Positions 53,112-62,460 are shown, numbered from the stretch's first letter. The stretch: DNA of 64,000 bases from Streptomyces sp. SN-593 (GCF_016756395.1 NZ_AP018365.1:2363501-2427500), one strand, 5' to 3'. Notes: generated from the sequence alone by a model not told the origin. Made by a program: numbers and translations.

Positions 53112-54023
53112 GTGATACGTGTACTGGTGGCCCACGACACCTGTCTGCTGCGCTCGGCGCTGGCGGCTCTGCTGGGCCGGGAGGCGGACTTCGAGGTGAC
53201 GGACACGGCCTGGCCGCTCCCGGCGGAGACCGAGCGGTCCTTACGGCCCGACGTCTGCGTGGTGGACGCGGACTGCACGGGCTGGCGGCAGCACGTCGGC
53301 GCGGCGGCCGGCCCGTTCGGCGGCTCACCCGGCGGAGCGCTCGGCGGCCCACTCGGCAGACCGGTGCGCGCTCCCGCCGGCGCGGTCGCCGTCCGCGGGG
53401 GGAACGCGGCGCGTGGCCAAGGCACCCGCGCGGCCGGCGGGAACGGCGGCCCCCGGGCGCTCGGCGCGGGCCGACCGGCGAACGGCGGTGCGACGGGCGG
53501 CGATCCGAGGGGCGGCGATCCGAGGGGCGCCGGGCCGGGAGCCGCCGGAGGCTGGCCCCGGCCCGGAAGCGGCGGCCCGGGCCGCCCCGCCACCCACGGC
53601 CCGGCCGTCACCGGCCCCGGAGGCGGGCCGGCCCGGACGCGCTGCGCGCTGGTCGTGCTCACCGGCCCGGGCAGGCCGGGCGACCTGCGCCGGGCGCACG
53701 AGGCGCACGCACTGGGCTTCGTGAACAAGGACCGGTCGGCGGACCGGCTGCCGACGGCCGTGCGCCAGGCCGCGCAGGGGAAACGGTTCGTCGACGAGTC
53801 GCTCGCCGTGGAGTTCCTGCACGCGGCCGACATGCCGTTGACCAGGCGGGAGTTGAGCGTGCTGTCACTGAGCGCCGAGGGCGCCCCGGTCACCGAGATC
53901 GCGCACCTGCTGCACCTGTCCCACGGCACCGTGCGCAACTACCTCGCCTCGATCACCCGGAAGACGGGGGCCCGCAACCGGGTCGACGCGATCCGGATCT
54001 CGCGGGTCGCCGGCTGGGTGTGA
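53112..54023 (+). CDS. ramR: RamR/AmfR-like response regulator with a large receiver insertion
   Basis: A 303-residue NarL-type regulator. The N terminus MIRVLVAHDTCLLRSALAAL, the loop PDVCVVDAD, the LTRRELSVLSLSAEGAP helix-turn-helix entry and NYLASITRKTGARNRVDAIR are the sequence of RamR/AmfR proteins, which activate SapB/AmfS lanthipeptide operons for aerial growth. RamR proteins are about 200 residues. Here residues of about 63-176 are a Gly/Ala/Pro/Arg-rich insertion between strands 3 and 4 of the receiver. D52/D54 and K206 are retained. Leu44 is a TTA codon (53241-53243), so expression should need bldA. Confidence 0.85.
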   Translation: MIRVLVAHDTCLLRSALAALLGREADFEVTDTAWPLPAETERSLRPDVCVVDADCTGWRQHVGAAAGPFGGSPGGALGGPLGRPVRAPAGAVAVRGGNAARGQGTRAAGGNGGPRALGAGRPANGGATGGDPRGGDPRGAGPGAAGGWPRPGSGGPGRPATHGPAVTGPGGGPARTRCALVVLTGPGRPGDLRRAHEAHALGFVNKDRSADRLPTAVRQAAQGKRFVDESLAVEFLHAADMPLTRRELSVLSLSAEGAPVTEIAHLLHLSHGTVRNYLASITRKTGARNRVDAIRISRVAGWV

Positions 54024-54617
54024 CGCGGCGCCCGCGACGTTCTCGGCGCCGAACCGCAGGCGCCCGGCGATCACCGAGGCGCGGCCCGTACCCGACCGCC
54101 GCCCGTCCAGGGCGGATCGCTCCGCCCACGCAGCACCTGGTCGACGGCGTGGGCGGGCGCGGCCGGCAGCAGCAGGCCGAGCCCGACGGGCACCCCGGCC
54201 GGTACCGCGACCGTGCCGGTGGCGGCCCTGCTGCCGCGCGTCGCGGGACGGGCCGCGCGGGGCCGTGGCGGGCCACACGGGTCCTCCTCCGGCGGCCGGC
54301 GGCGCGCGGGACGCGGGTTCGGGGGGCGGGTTCCCGGGCCGGTGCAGGGGCGGGTTCGCCGGCGGGTCGGGAAGCGGGTTCGGGGACGGCGGGCAGGCCG
54401 GGGCCCCGCCCCCGGGTGCGGAGGGCGGGGCCCCGGCCCTGTCGGACAGGGCCTCGGTCACCGGTCGAACCGCCGAGACGCGACGCGCGGTCGCGTCCCC
54501 GGCGGATCAGGAGCCCCCACCGAGCTGACGCGGTTCCCCGGACTCGGCGAGCCGGCGTCGTCGGCGCCGTGTCCGCGCTCGACGGACACCATGGTGTGCA
54601 GGTCGGCAAGGGCCGGG
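54024..54617. other. Eroded region where ramS and ABC transporter genes would be expected
   Basis: No intact gene. On the minus strand about 54092-54260 a frame reads GVPVGLGLLLPAAPAHAVDQ, resembling the first membrane helix of an ABC exporter with prolines in odd places; this may be a scrap of ramA/ramB. A very stable hairpin lies at 54396. The region adjoins the ramC pseudogene and a probable ramS remnant. Confidence 0.45.
54396..54438. terminator. Very stable GC hairpin
   Basis: A perfect 16-bp stem (GGCCGGGGCCCCGCCC with its complement, 54396-54411 and 54423-54438) with an 11-nt loop. It lies in the eroded region and may be a terminator of either ramR or the old ram operon. Confidence 0.6.
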
Positions 54618-54635
54618 TCAGGTGCTCCTTTCCGT
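54500..54635 (-). pseudogene. Probable remnant of the ramS/amfS lanthipeptide precursor gene
   Basis: On the minus strand GGAAAGGAG (54633-54625), a strong ribosome-binding site, is followed about 10 nt later by codons reading ALADLHTMVSVE. Precursors of this family begin M-ALLDLQ-ME or similar. There is no start codon in the proper place (CTG or CCG where ATG is expected), and the Ser/Cys-rich core peptide needed for labionin or lanthionine rings is absent. Position directly after the ramC pseudogene matches the usual ramC-ramS order. Confidence 0.4.
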
Positions 54636-55895
54636 TGCCGCCGAGGAGTTCGGCGGGTGGTGGACGGCCCGGGTCGCTGTCCGGACCGGTTCGTGGGGCC
54701 CGCGGTTCAGCGCGCGGGCGGGGGGAGGAACGGCGGCCGGGGAGCCGGCGGCCGTCCGGCGGCCGCGGCGCCGAGGGCGAGCGGGCAGCCCGGCGGTGCG
54801 GGCGGGGGCCGGGGCGGCAGCCGGGGACGGGCCCGGCCCACCGGTCCCGGCGGCGGGGTCGGGATCGCCGGCCTGCACGTGCAGGTCGGGTGGGGGTGAA
54901 CTCGCGCGCAGGCCGGTTCCACCGCCGCTCCCGCCCCACGCGGCGGCGTGCGGCGGGCCGTCGGCGCCCTGCGGCGCCCGCGTGATCTCGGCGACCGCCT
55001 CCTCCGGGAACCGTGCCGGTACCGGGAACCGGCGGCCGAGCACCTCGGCCGGGTGCGCGGCCTTGCCGCGGTCGACGGCGAACAGCCTGGTGACGGGCAG
55101 GAAGAGGGCCGGCCGCGGGCGGGCGAGGGGGTGGATGTCCTCCTCGGTGCCGCGCCGGTCGGGCCGCGCGACGGAGCCGGGGTCGCCCACGGCCCGGCGG
55201 CCGTTGTCGGTGCTCCGCGCGGCGGCCTCGACGTCCGGCAGAGGCACCGTCTCGTCGCCCGGCCCGCCCATGGTGTCGAACGCGTGCGGGTCGTTGAAGA
55301 CGGGCCCGCACGCGTGCACTTCGGCCACCGCGTCCTGCACGCCGGCGCGGATGCGCAGCGGCCGGCGGGTGAGGTCGGCGACGGCCGCCGCGTCGCGTTC
55401 GCGCCGCCGCCGGGTGACGGCGTCGGCGCCGGCGGAGGCCGGACCCGCGTGCGGGCGGCCCTTCTTGAGCACCACCGCGTCCCCGGTGCGGGTGACGGTG
55501 CCGGCGTGGACGCCACCGCCGTCGGAGAAGTACGGGGCCTGCCCGATGCGGTAGGGCGGGTCGGCGACGGTGGCGGCGTTGCGCGCCGCCGACTGCGGCG
55601 CGGGGAACTCCGGCAGGGTGGCCCGGCCGGGCACGTGGGAGGCGGGGCACTGGTCGTCGGGCGCCAGCCGGCCCTCGCGGCCCTCGACCGCGGGCACCGG
55701 GCCGCCGGGCCCGGCGTACGTGGAGTCGCGCGGGTGCACCGGTCGGGGCCCGGGCACGAACGGTACGGCGGCGGCGCCCGGGGCCTTCCCGTCCCCGGGC
55801 GCCGCGGCCTCGTCACCGGTGGTCGCGGACAGCCGGTCCGGGCTCTCGTGGAAGTGCCGGTCGGCGAGGCGGAAGACCTCGTGGTGGTTGTCCAT
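54618..55895 (-). pseudogene. ramC: Degraded class III lanthionine synthetase (RamC/AmfT-like)
   Basis: An open frame of 425 codons begins MDNHHEVFRLADRHFHESPD after GGGGGG, as RamC-type synthetases do. It continues with RATLPEFPAPQSAARNAATV, YFSDGGGVHAGTVTRTGDAV, VLKKGRPHAG, NDPHAFDTM (kinase catalytic loop), DNGRRAVGDPGSVARPDRRG and DRGKAAHPAEVLGRRFPVPA, all in family order up to about 54977. Missing are most of the lyase domain, part of the kinase N lobe and the whole C-terminal cyclase; intact members have about 850-900 residues. Many conserved leucines are prolines (CTN to CCN). It is therefore a pseudogene that kept its reading frame. Confidence 0.72.
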
Positions 55896-56335
55896 CGATC
55901 CCCCCTCATCACGGTGACGACACCGAGACTGGCACCGGAGGCGGAATCGGGAGAAGTCACCGTTGTCACCTGATCGCCGTGCGGAACGCATATGTCGGAC
56001 CGTCGGATCACCTGACGTACGACAGCCGCGATGCGTTCCCCGCCGCGCGCCCTCGGTGTTCGCCCAGCGTGAACGCGCCTCCCCGCCCGACCCTCCCGCC
56101 GCACACGGCAGCCCTGCCACTCGCGCGCCGACCCGGTCGGCGTTCTCGGCGCACCCAAGCAACGCGACGTCACAGCAAGGGAGTTGACTATGCGAGAGTA
56201 AGATCTCCGAGGTGTTATGGGGCAATCATGCACCACTGCAACATTGTCTCTGATTAGGTACGGATTTCCTGAAACGATCTGGACCCCGCGAGAGCGGAAC
56301 GGCACACTCGGAAACCAGCACCAAGAAGGGACACC
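55896..56335. other. Divergent intergenic region, partly AT-rich
   Basis: No gene is seen in these 440 bases. The right part (about 56180-56280) is strongly AT-richer than the genome, includes TTGACT at 56184, and should hold the XRE regulator promoter. The left part would have been the ramC promoter. Confidence 0.55.
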
Positions 56336-57190
56336 ATGCCGCTCAGGAGCACCGCGACCGCCCGCCAGGAGCGCCTAGGCGCGGAGCTGAGAAAGATGCG
56401 GGAAGCCGCCGGCATCACCGCCCGCGACACCGCGCGGTTGCTCGGCACCGACCCGGCGAAGGTCAGCCACATCGAAGCGGGGCGGCTCGGTGTCAGCGAG
56501 GAGCGGTTAAGGCGTCTCGCCGCGTTCTACGAATGCGGGGACGCGGCCCTGGTCGACGCCCTGGTCAGCATGGCCAACGGGCATGGCCGCAAGGGCTGGT
56601 GGGAGGCGTACCGTGGCGTGGTGCCGGCCGGCATGCTCGACATCTCCGAGATGGAGCACTACGCCGTCCACCTGCGTCCGCTCCAGGTCAGCCACATCCC
56701 GGGCCTGCTCCAGACCGAGGCGTACGCCCGGGCGGTGGTCGGCCACGCCGTCCCGCCGCTGCCGGACAACGAGTTGGCCGCCTGGGTCGCCCACCGGATG
56801 GAGCGCGCCAACGTCCTGCACCGCGAGGCCGCGCCGCCGTACGAGGCGCTGGTGCACGAGGCCGCCTTGCGGATGCGGTTCGGCGGGGCGAAGGTTGCCA
56901 AAGCCCAACTGGAGCACATCCAGGAGCTGAGCCACCTGCCCCAGATAAGCGTGCGGGTCATCCCGTTCGCTTCGGAGGGCCATGTCGGCTCCAGCCACGC
57001 GATGCTCTACGCGAGCGGCACCGTCCCGCAGTTGGACACCGTCCAGATCGACTCCGCGCACGGCGTGACCCTGCTCCATGCGACCACCCAACTCGCCAAC
57101 TACCTCAGCCGTTTCGAGATCCTGACCAAGGTGGCGCTGGACCGGGAAGAGTCACGCGACTTCATCCACAGCATCTCCCGAGACCTCTGA
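56336..57190 (+). CDS. XRE-family regulator with DUF5753 domain
   Basis: A 284-residue protein: N-terminal XRE helix-turn-helix (LGAELRKMREAAGITARDTA, then DPAKVSHIEAGR) and a DUF5753 domain from about residue 95 (LLQTEAYARAVVG, QLEHIQELSHLPQI). Proteins of this type pair with DUF397 proteins, as in the WhiJ-like systems that affect Streptomyces development. Leu58 is a TTA codon (56507-56509), so bldA dependence is expected. The DUF397 gene follows after 23 nt. Confidence 0.92.
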   Translation: MPLRSTATARQERLGAELRKMREAAGITARDTARLLGTDPAKVSHIEAGRLGVSEERLRRLAAFYECGDAALVDALVSMANGHGRKGWWEAYRGVVPAGMLDISEMEHYAVHLRPLQVSHIPGLLQTEAYARAVVGHAVPPLPDNELAAWVAHRMERANVLHREAAPPYEALVHEAALRMRFGGAKVAKAQLEHIQELSHLPQISVRVIPFASEGHVGSSHAMLYASGTVPQLDTVQIDSAHGVTLLHATTQLANYLSRFEILTKVALDREESRDFIHSISRDL

Positions 57191-57213
57191 ACCTCTGAAA
57201 GGGCCCTCATCCC

Positions 57214-57453
57214 ATGACCGCGCCCCTGGCTTGGCAGAAGTCCACGTACTCCCAGGACAACGGGGACTGTGTCGAGTTGACCGCACACGGGGGCGCGGTC
57301 CTCCTTCGCGAGAGCGACAACCCGGCGGTGGTGCTCACCACCACGCGCAAGGACCTCGCCCGGTTCCTGCACTTCCTCAAGGCCGCACCGACCTCGACGG
57401 CCGCTCCGGCCGGTCGTGGTCGCCGCCGCACAGGTCCGCGCTCAACTTCGTGA
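57214..57453 (+). CDS. DUF397 protein
   Basis: A 79-residue partner protein: WQKSTYSQDNGDCVELT is the DUF397 signature, followed by VLLRESDNP and a final helix with ARFLHFLKAA. The last 25 or so codons overlap the 3' end of the convergent MFS gene by 77 bp, so the two stop codons pass each other. It probably neutralises or helps the XRE protein. Confidence 0.9.
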   Translation: MTAPLAWQKSTYSQDNGDCVELTAHGGAVLLRESDNPAVVLTTTRKDLARFLHFLKAAPTSTAAPAGRGRRRTGPRSTS

Positions 57454-59443
57454 CCAGTGCGCCGAGTTCGGAGTTCCGGGACGCGTCCCAGTCGCCGAGC
57501 AGGTCGGCCAGCACCGCCCGGCGGGCCTCACCGAGCCGGTCGGCCAGCGCCTTCCCGGACGTGGTGAGCCGCAGCGGGTTGCCGTCCCGTACGGCGAAGC
57601 CCCGGCTCTCCGCCTCGACCGCGGACCGTTCGATCACCTCGCTCGGCACCGTGGAGTGGGCGGCCAGCTCCACCGGGTCGGCCTCGCCCTGGTGCGCGAT
57701 CCGCAGCAGCAGCCAGCCCGTGGCCGGGTGGATGTCGGCGCGCGCCTTGCCGGTCACGCGGACGTACAGGTCGCGCTTGGCCTCCCGGCTGCCCAGCACC
57801 GACAGGCAGCGGGCGATCTCGTCGAGCGAGGAGCGCTCCACCGGGTTGGTGCCGAACGTCTCGTTGGCGTCCGGCGCCGTCACCGACCCGCGCAGCGGCT
57901 GCTCCTTCAGCAGCCAGGCCAGCACGAAACCGAGCAGCGCGACCGGCACCGCCCACAGGAACACGGTGGTGATGGACTCCGCGTAGGCGTGCAGCACCGG
58001 GGCCTTGACCGCGCTCGGCAGCCCGGCGATCGCCTTCGGATCGGCCTGGAGCCGGGCGGGGTCGAAGCCGGCCGGCACGTCGACCCCGCGCAGCGCCGAC
58101 ACCAGCTTGTCCGACAACTGGTGGGTGAAGACGGTGCCGAAGACCGAGACGCCGAAGGACGCCCCGATGGAGCGGAAGAAGGTGGTGCCCGAGGTGGCCG
58201 CGCCCAGGTCCTCGTAGCCGACCGCGTTCTGCACCGCGAGCACCAGCACCTGCATCACCAGGCCGAGGCCGAGGCCGAAGACGAAGAAGTACAGGCTCAT
58301 CTGCCAGGTGGCGGTGAACTCGTCGAGCTGGTGCAGCAGGAGCAGCCCTGCCGCGGTGACGGCGGTGCCGAGGATCGGGAAGACCTTGTAGCGGCCGGTG
58401 CGGCTGACGATCTGGCCGGAGCCGGTGGAGGACAGCAGCAGGCCGACCACCATCGGGATCATGTGGACGCCGGAGAGCGTCGGCGAGTAGCCGTGCACGA
58501 CCTGGAGGAAGGTGGGCAGGTAGGTCATCGCGCCGAACATCGCGAAACCGATGATGAAGGAGACGGCCGAGCAGATCAGGAAGGTGCGCACCCCGAACAG
58601 CCGTGGCGGCAGCACCGGTTCCTCCGCCCGCCGCTCGATCAGCACGAACACCCCGACCAGCAGCACGCCGAGCACCGCCAGCGCGATGATGCCCGGCGAA
58701 CCCCACGCCCAGGTGGTGCCGCCGAGCGAGGTGACCAGCACCAGGCAGGTCGCCGCCGCGGCCACCACCGCCATGCCGGCGTAGTCGATGCGGTGGGGGG
58801 CCGGAGCCCCTGGTGCGCCGCTCCGGGGACGGGCCGGGATGTGCAGGACGACGGCGATCACCCCCAACGCGACCACGCCGATCGGCAGGTTGACGTAGAA
58901 CACCCAGCGCCAGGAGAGCTGCTCGGTGAACACCCCGCCCAGCAGCGGCCCGAGCACGCTCGCGGCCCCGAACACCCCGCCGAACACGCCCTGGTAGCGG
59001 CCCCGGTCGCGGGGCGGCACGATGTCGCCGACGATCGCCATCGACAGCGCGATCAACCCGCCGCCGCCCAGCCCCTGCAACGCCCGGAACGCGATCAACT
59101 CGCCCATGCTCTGCGCGATCCCGCACAGCGCCGACCCGATCAGGAAGAGCACGATCACGGACTGGAACAGCCGCTTGCGGCCGTACATGTCACCGAGCTT
59201 GCCCCACAGCGGAGTTGCCGCAGTGGACGCCAGCAGGTAGGCGGTCACCACCCAGGAGAGGTGGTCGATGCCGCCCAGGTCGCTGACGATCGTGGGGAGC
59301 GCGGTCGACACGATGGTCTGGTCGAGCGCGGCCAGCAGCAGGCCGAGGGCGAGCGCGCCGATCGCGATCCGTACCGCGCGCCTGTCCTGCTGCTCGCCCG
59401 GTGCCGCCGCCGGCGCAGCGGCGGTGGGGGTGTCCTGGGCCAT
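57377..59443 (-). CDS. DHA2-family MFS exporter fused to a C-terminal winged-helix domain
   Basis: A 688-residue protein. Residues up to about 530 form a 14-helix MFS transporter (ALDQTIVSTALPTI in TM1, WGKLGDMYGRKRLF, GGGLIALSMAIVGD). Residues of about 550-670 form a cytoplasmic domain with a MarR/winged-helix look (YVRVTGKARADIHPATGWLL, then RLTTSGKALADRLGEARRAV). Such fusions occur in actinobacteria and may sense the substrate. An overlap with the DUF397 gene at the 3' end is noted there. Confidence 0.9.
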   Translation of the reverse strand: MAQDTPTAAAPAAAPGEQQDRRAVRIAIGALALGLLLAALDQTIVSTALPTIVSDLGGIDHLSWVVTAYLLASTAATPLWGKLGDMYGRKRLFQSVIVLFLIGSALCGIAQSMGELIAFRALQGLGGGGLIALSMAIVGDIVPPRDRGRYQGVFGGVFGAASVLGPLLGGVFTEQLSWRWVFYVNLPIGVVALGVIAVVLHIPARPRSGAPGAPAPHRIDYAGMAVVAAAATCLVLVTSLGGTTWAWGSPGIIALAVLGVLLVGVFVLIERRAEEPVLPPRLFGVRTFLICSAVSFIIGFAMFGAMTYLPTFLQVVHGYSPTLSGVHMIPMVVGLLLSSTGSGQIVSRTGRYKVFPILGTAVTAAGLLLLHQLDEFTATWQMSLYFFVFGLGLGLVMQVLVLAVQNAVGYEDLGAATSGTTFFRSIGASFGVSVFGTVFTHQLSDKLVSALRGVDVPAGFDPARLQADPKAIAGLPSAVKAPVLHAYAESITTVFLWAVPVALLGFVLAWLLKEQPLRGSVTAPDANETFGTNPVERSSLDEIARCLSVLGSREAKRDLYVRVTGKARADIHPATGWLLLRIAHQGEADPVELAAHSTVPSEVIERSAVEAESRGFAVRDGNPLRLTTSGKALADRLGEARRAVLADLLGDWDASRNSELGALVTKLSADLCGGDHDRPERPSRSVRP

Positions 59444-59645
59444 GTGGCAGCTCCTCGCCTCGTCTCCCCGAGGGTCGAGAACTCATATTCGCACCCTTTG
59501 CCCCGGTACGGCCTGCGGAACAGGTCACCCCCGCCGCCGTGCGCTGTGCCGGAGGCGTGTCGTATCGGCATAATCACCGGAGACGTCGCGCACGCCGTGT
59601 GAACGGACCGTGCGGATTCACGTACGAACGGCGGGAGGGGACACC

Positions 59646-60803
59646 GTGGCGCCGAGGCAGCCGAGCGGACCGGAGGACCGGTACGACGGCCGGTACGACC
59701 GGCCGGACCGGCCGTACCCGTCGCACGGGCCCCACCACCCGCCGGCCGCCCACCCCGCGCCCGGCGGCCCCGCCGAGGACGACGCCGGCGGGATACGCGC
59801 GGCCGAGCGGTCCGCGGAGCGCGCGGCGGCCGTGGCGGCCGTCGAGGGCTTCCACCCGCTGCGCCTGCGCCCCTACGTGGCCGAGCCCGACGGCGAGGCA
59901 GGCGAGACCACGGTCCGACGGCTGATCGACACCGGGGCGACCGGCGCGACCGGCATACCCGGCGCCGCGTACGCCGACACGCCCGGCCCCGTGGCGGGCG
60001 GGCCCGCCCCGCACGACCTCGGCCTGTTCCCCGCCGACGGCCCGGACCGGCCGGACGACGGAGACGGGTACGCCGCGGCCGCCGCGCGCGGCCGGCACCG
60101 CCGGCGCAAGCGCGGCCTCGTGGTCGCCGCGGCGGCGGTGGCCGCCTCGGCACTCGCCGCGGGCGCGGTGGCGGTCAGCGGCCAGATCGGCGAGGAGCAG
60201 AGCGGCGCCGACCGCGCCCTGCCCGACCAGTCGTCCTCGATGCCGGACGTGGTGCTGCCCCCGGACGCCGCCCACGCCACCGCATCGGCGGCCCCGGCCA
60301 TGACCGGCCGCAGCACCGCGGCCGACACGCACCGCGCGGCCGGTCCGTCGGCCACGCCCTCGGCGTCCGCCACCCCTCCCCCGGCCGCCGGCGACGGCAC
60401 GCCGGCCGCGCGTTCCGCCGCGCCGGCCCTGGTCTCCGGGTCCGCCTCGACGGTGACCGCCACGCCGCCCGCCACGTCCACCGCCGCCACCGACCCGGCG
60501 CAGGGCACCGGCGATCCCACACAGCCCACGGGCACGGGTGGGAGCACCACCACGACGACCCCCGCCCAGGTGCTGGAGGTCGGCGACTCGGGCCCGGCCG
60601 TCGCCGACCTCCAGCGGCGGCTCAGCGAGGTGTGGGTCTACGCGGGTCCGATCGACGGCGTCTTCGACGGGCAGGTGAAGCTGGCGGTCGCCACCTTCCA
60701 GACCTGGTACTGGGTGACCGACGCCTCCGACGGCAGCCACAACGGCGTCTACGGCCCGAACACCCGCGCCGCCCTGGAACGCCAGACGCAGGGCGACTCC
60801 TAG
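59646..60803 (+). CDS. Membrane-anchored peptidoglycan-binding protein
   Basis: A 385-residue protein: a disordered Pro/Tyr/Asp-rich cytoplasmic N terminus, one membrane helix (about residues 158-180, GLVVAAAAVAASALAAGAVA), a Ser/Thr/Ala/Pro-rich wall-spanning linker, and a C-terminal PG_binding_1 domain (LEVGDSGPAVADLQRRLSEV and GVYGPNTRAALERQ). The GTG at 59646 follows GGAGGGGACACC. No catalytic domain is present, so it probably anchors the envelope. Confidence 0.88.
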   Translation: MAPRQPSGPEDRYDGRYDRPDRPYPSHGPHHPPAAHPAPGGPAEDDAGGIRAAERSAERAAAVAAVEGFHPLRLRPYVAEPDGEAGETTVRRLIDTGATGATGIPGAAYADTPGPVAGGPAPHDLGLFPADGPDRPDDGDGYAAAAARGRHRRRKRGLVVAAAAVAASALAAGAVAVSGQIGEEQSGADRALPDQSSSMPDVVLPPDAAHATASAAPAMTGRSTAADTHRAAGPSATPSASATPPPAAGDGTPAARSAAPALVSGSASTVTATPPATSTAATDPAQGTGDPTQPTGTGGSTTTTTPAQVLEVGDSGPAVADLQRRLSEVWVYAGPIDGVFDGQVKLAVATFQTWYWVTDASDGSHNGVYGPNTRAALERQTQGDS

Positions 60804-60934
60804 CTCCTAGCCAGGGCCTGTCCGGCGGACCCTGCCGGACCCGCGGGGACGGTGCGTGCGGCGCCCCTCCCGGTCGGCGGGCGGACACGCGCCGCCGGAA
60901 CCGCCGCGTCGGGACCGCCGCGCCGGCGGTCGCG

Positions 60935-61516
60935 TCAGTGCGGGGCGACGTACTGGAGCAGGCCCCAGGTGAAGTGCGCCACCAGCCGCTCCCCGGTGAG
61001 CGGGTCGGTCAGCGCCAGCCGGGCCCGGGACGGCGCGTCGGGCGGCAGCGGCGCGGCCGGCGGGAAGGCGCGCGCCGCGTCGTCCACGGTGCACGACCAG
61101 GGCGCCAGGTCCTCGACGGCCGCGAGACGCGGCGCCGCCGCCCCGGGGGCCCGCACCAGCCACTCGCTGACGACCGCCCCGCCGCCGGCACCGCCGCCAC
61201 CCGGGAGCGTCACCACCTCGAACCGCAGGTCCGGCCAGAGCGGTACGGGCCACCGCGCCGCACGCAGCGCGAGGTCCCCGGCGCGCTGCTCCCGAACGTC
61301 CTCCGGCGGACCGAGCGCCGTGCGGTAGCGGGCCTCGCCGCGCGGGAACGTACGGCTGTGCAGCCGCGCCTGCCACCGGCGGTTCGCCTCGCGCAGGTCG
61401 GTGTGGTTCGCGCCCAGCGCCCGCAGCGCCTCGTCGACCAGGCCCGGCTGGTGGTCGGCCATCCTCCGCAGCAGCACGAGCTGGAACTGGAGCGGCCCGA
61501 AGGGTTCCGTGGGCAT
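60935..61516 (-). CDS. Conserved hypothetical protein, 193 residues
   Basis: A soluble protein beginning MPTEPFGPLQFQLVLLRRMA and ending LVAHFTWGLLQYVAPH, with a Gly-rich loop near residue 108. I do not recognise the family. It lies between convergent and divergent neighbours and is probably monocistronic. Confidence 0.7.
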   Translation of the reverse strand: MPTEPFGPLQFQLVLLRRMADHQPGLVDEALRALGANHTDLREANRRWQARLHSRTFPRGEARYRTALGPPEDVREQRAGDLALRAARWPVPLWPDLRFEVVTLPGGGGAGGGAVVSEWLVRAPGAAAPRLAAVEDLAPWSCTVDDAARAFPPAAPLPPDAPSRARLALTDPLTGERLVAHFTWGLLQYVAPH

Positions 61517-61788
61517 GCCGTGAGTCTAAGGGCCGCCCGACCGGGGGCGCGGGGGCCGGCGGCCGGGGGTCGCGCAGGGGCGGGGTGGCGCATGCGGCAC
61601 ATCTTTTGTATCGTGATGGAACAAAGTGGTTCCGCCCGCCTCCCCTGACCGGCGGGCGGGACCACGGAGTAACGGAGTCACCGTCGGGGGCGGTCGCAAC
61701 GGCACCAGCCGGGGCGGCCGCCCCCGCGCCGTCCGTACGGCCGCGTGCGGAGGGCCCGCGCCGCCTCGTACCCCCAGGGAGCACTTCC

Positions 61789-62460
61789 ATGACGCCGTCC
61801 ACCCCGTCCGCCGAGTTCCGCGCCCGCGCGCTGCTGCTGGACATGGACGGGACCCTGGTGAACTCCGACGCCGTCGTGGAGCGCTGCTGGCGCCGGTGGG
61901 CCGAGCGGAAGGGGCTCGACCCGGCCTACGTGCTCTCGGTCGTGCACGGCCGCCAGGGCCACGCCACGATGGCCGTGCTCTTCCCGGACCGGCCGATGGC
62001 CGAGAACTACGCCGAGAACGCGGTGCTGCTGGCCGAGGAGACCGCCGACACCGACGGCGTGGTGCCGATCCCCGGCGCCGCCGCGTTCCTCGCCTCGCTC
62101 CGGGGCCTGCCGCACGCCCTGGTCACCTCCGCCAGCGCCGAGCTGGCCCGGACCCGGATGGAGGCGGCCGGGCTGCCCCTCCCGGAGGTCAGGGTCACCG
62201 CGGAGTGCGTGAGCGCCAGCAAGCCCGACCCGGAGGGCTTCCTGAAGGGGGCCGCCGAACTCGGCTTCGCCCCCGAGGACTGCGTCGTCTTCGAGGACGC
62301 CGAGGTCGGCATCGCCGCGGCCCGCGCCGCGGGGATGCGGGTCGTCGGCGTGGGCCCCCGCGCGCTCGCCCAGCACCCCAGCGCGCACGCGCCGTCCCTG
62401 GAACACGTGCGGGTGCGCCCGGCGTCCGGCGGCGGCCTCGTGGTGACCGTCACGCCGTGA
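61789..62460 (+). CDS. HAD-family sugar phosphatase
   Basis: A 223-residue haloacid dehalogenase phosphatase: LLLDMDGTLVNSDAVV (motif I), LVTSASAELAR (motif II), ASKPDPEGFL (motif III) and VFEDAEVGIAAARAAGM (motif IV). It resembles 2-deoxyglucose-6-phosphate or glycerol phosphatases. AGGGAG lies 8 nt before the ATG. An inverted repeat GGAAC-AAAGTG-GTTCC at about 61618 upstream may be an operator. Confidence 0.92.
   Translation: MTPSTPSAEFRARALLLDMDGTLVNSDAVVERCWRRWAERKGLDPAYVLSVVHGRQGHATMAVLFPDRPMAENYAENAVLLAEETADTDGVVPIPGAAAFLASLRGLPHALVTSASAELARTRMEAAGLPLPEVRVTAECVSASKPDPEGFLKGAAELGFAPEDCVVFEDAEVGIAAARAAGMRVVGVGPRALAQHPSAHAPSLEHVRVRPASGGGLVVTVTP

Noticed and set aside
60815..60850. Further MITE-like copy after the peptidoglycan-binding gene
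   Set aside because: Only one end motif (GGCCTGTCCGGCGG) is present; there is no core and no second end.
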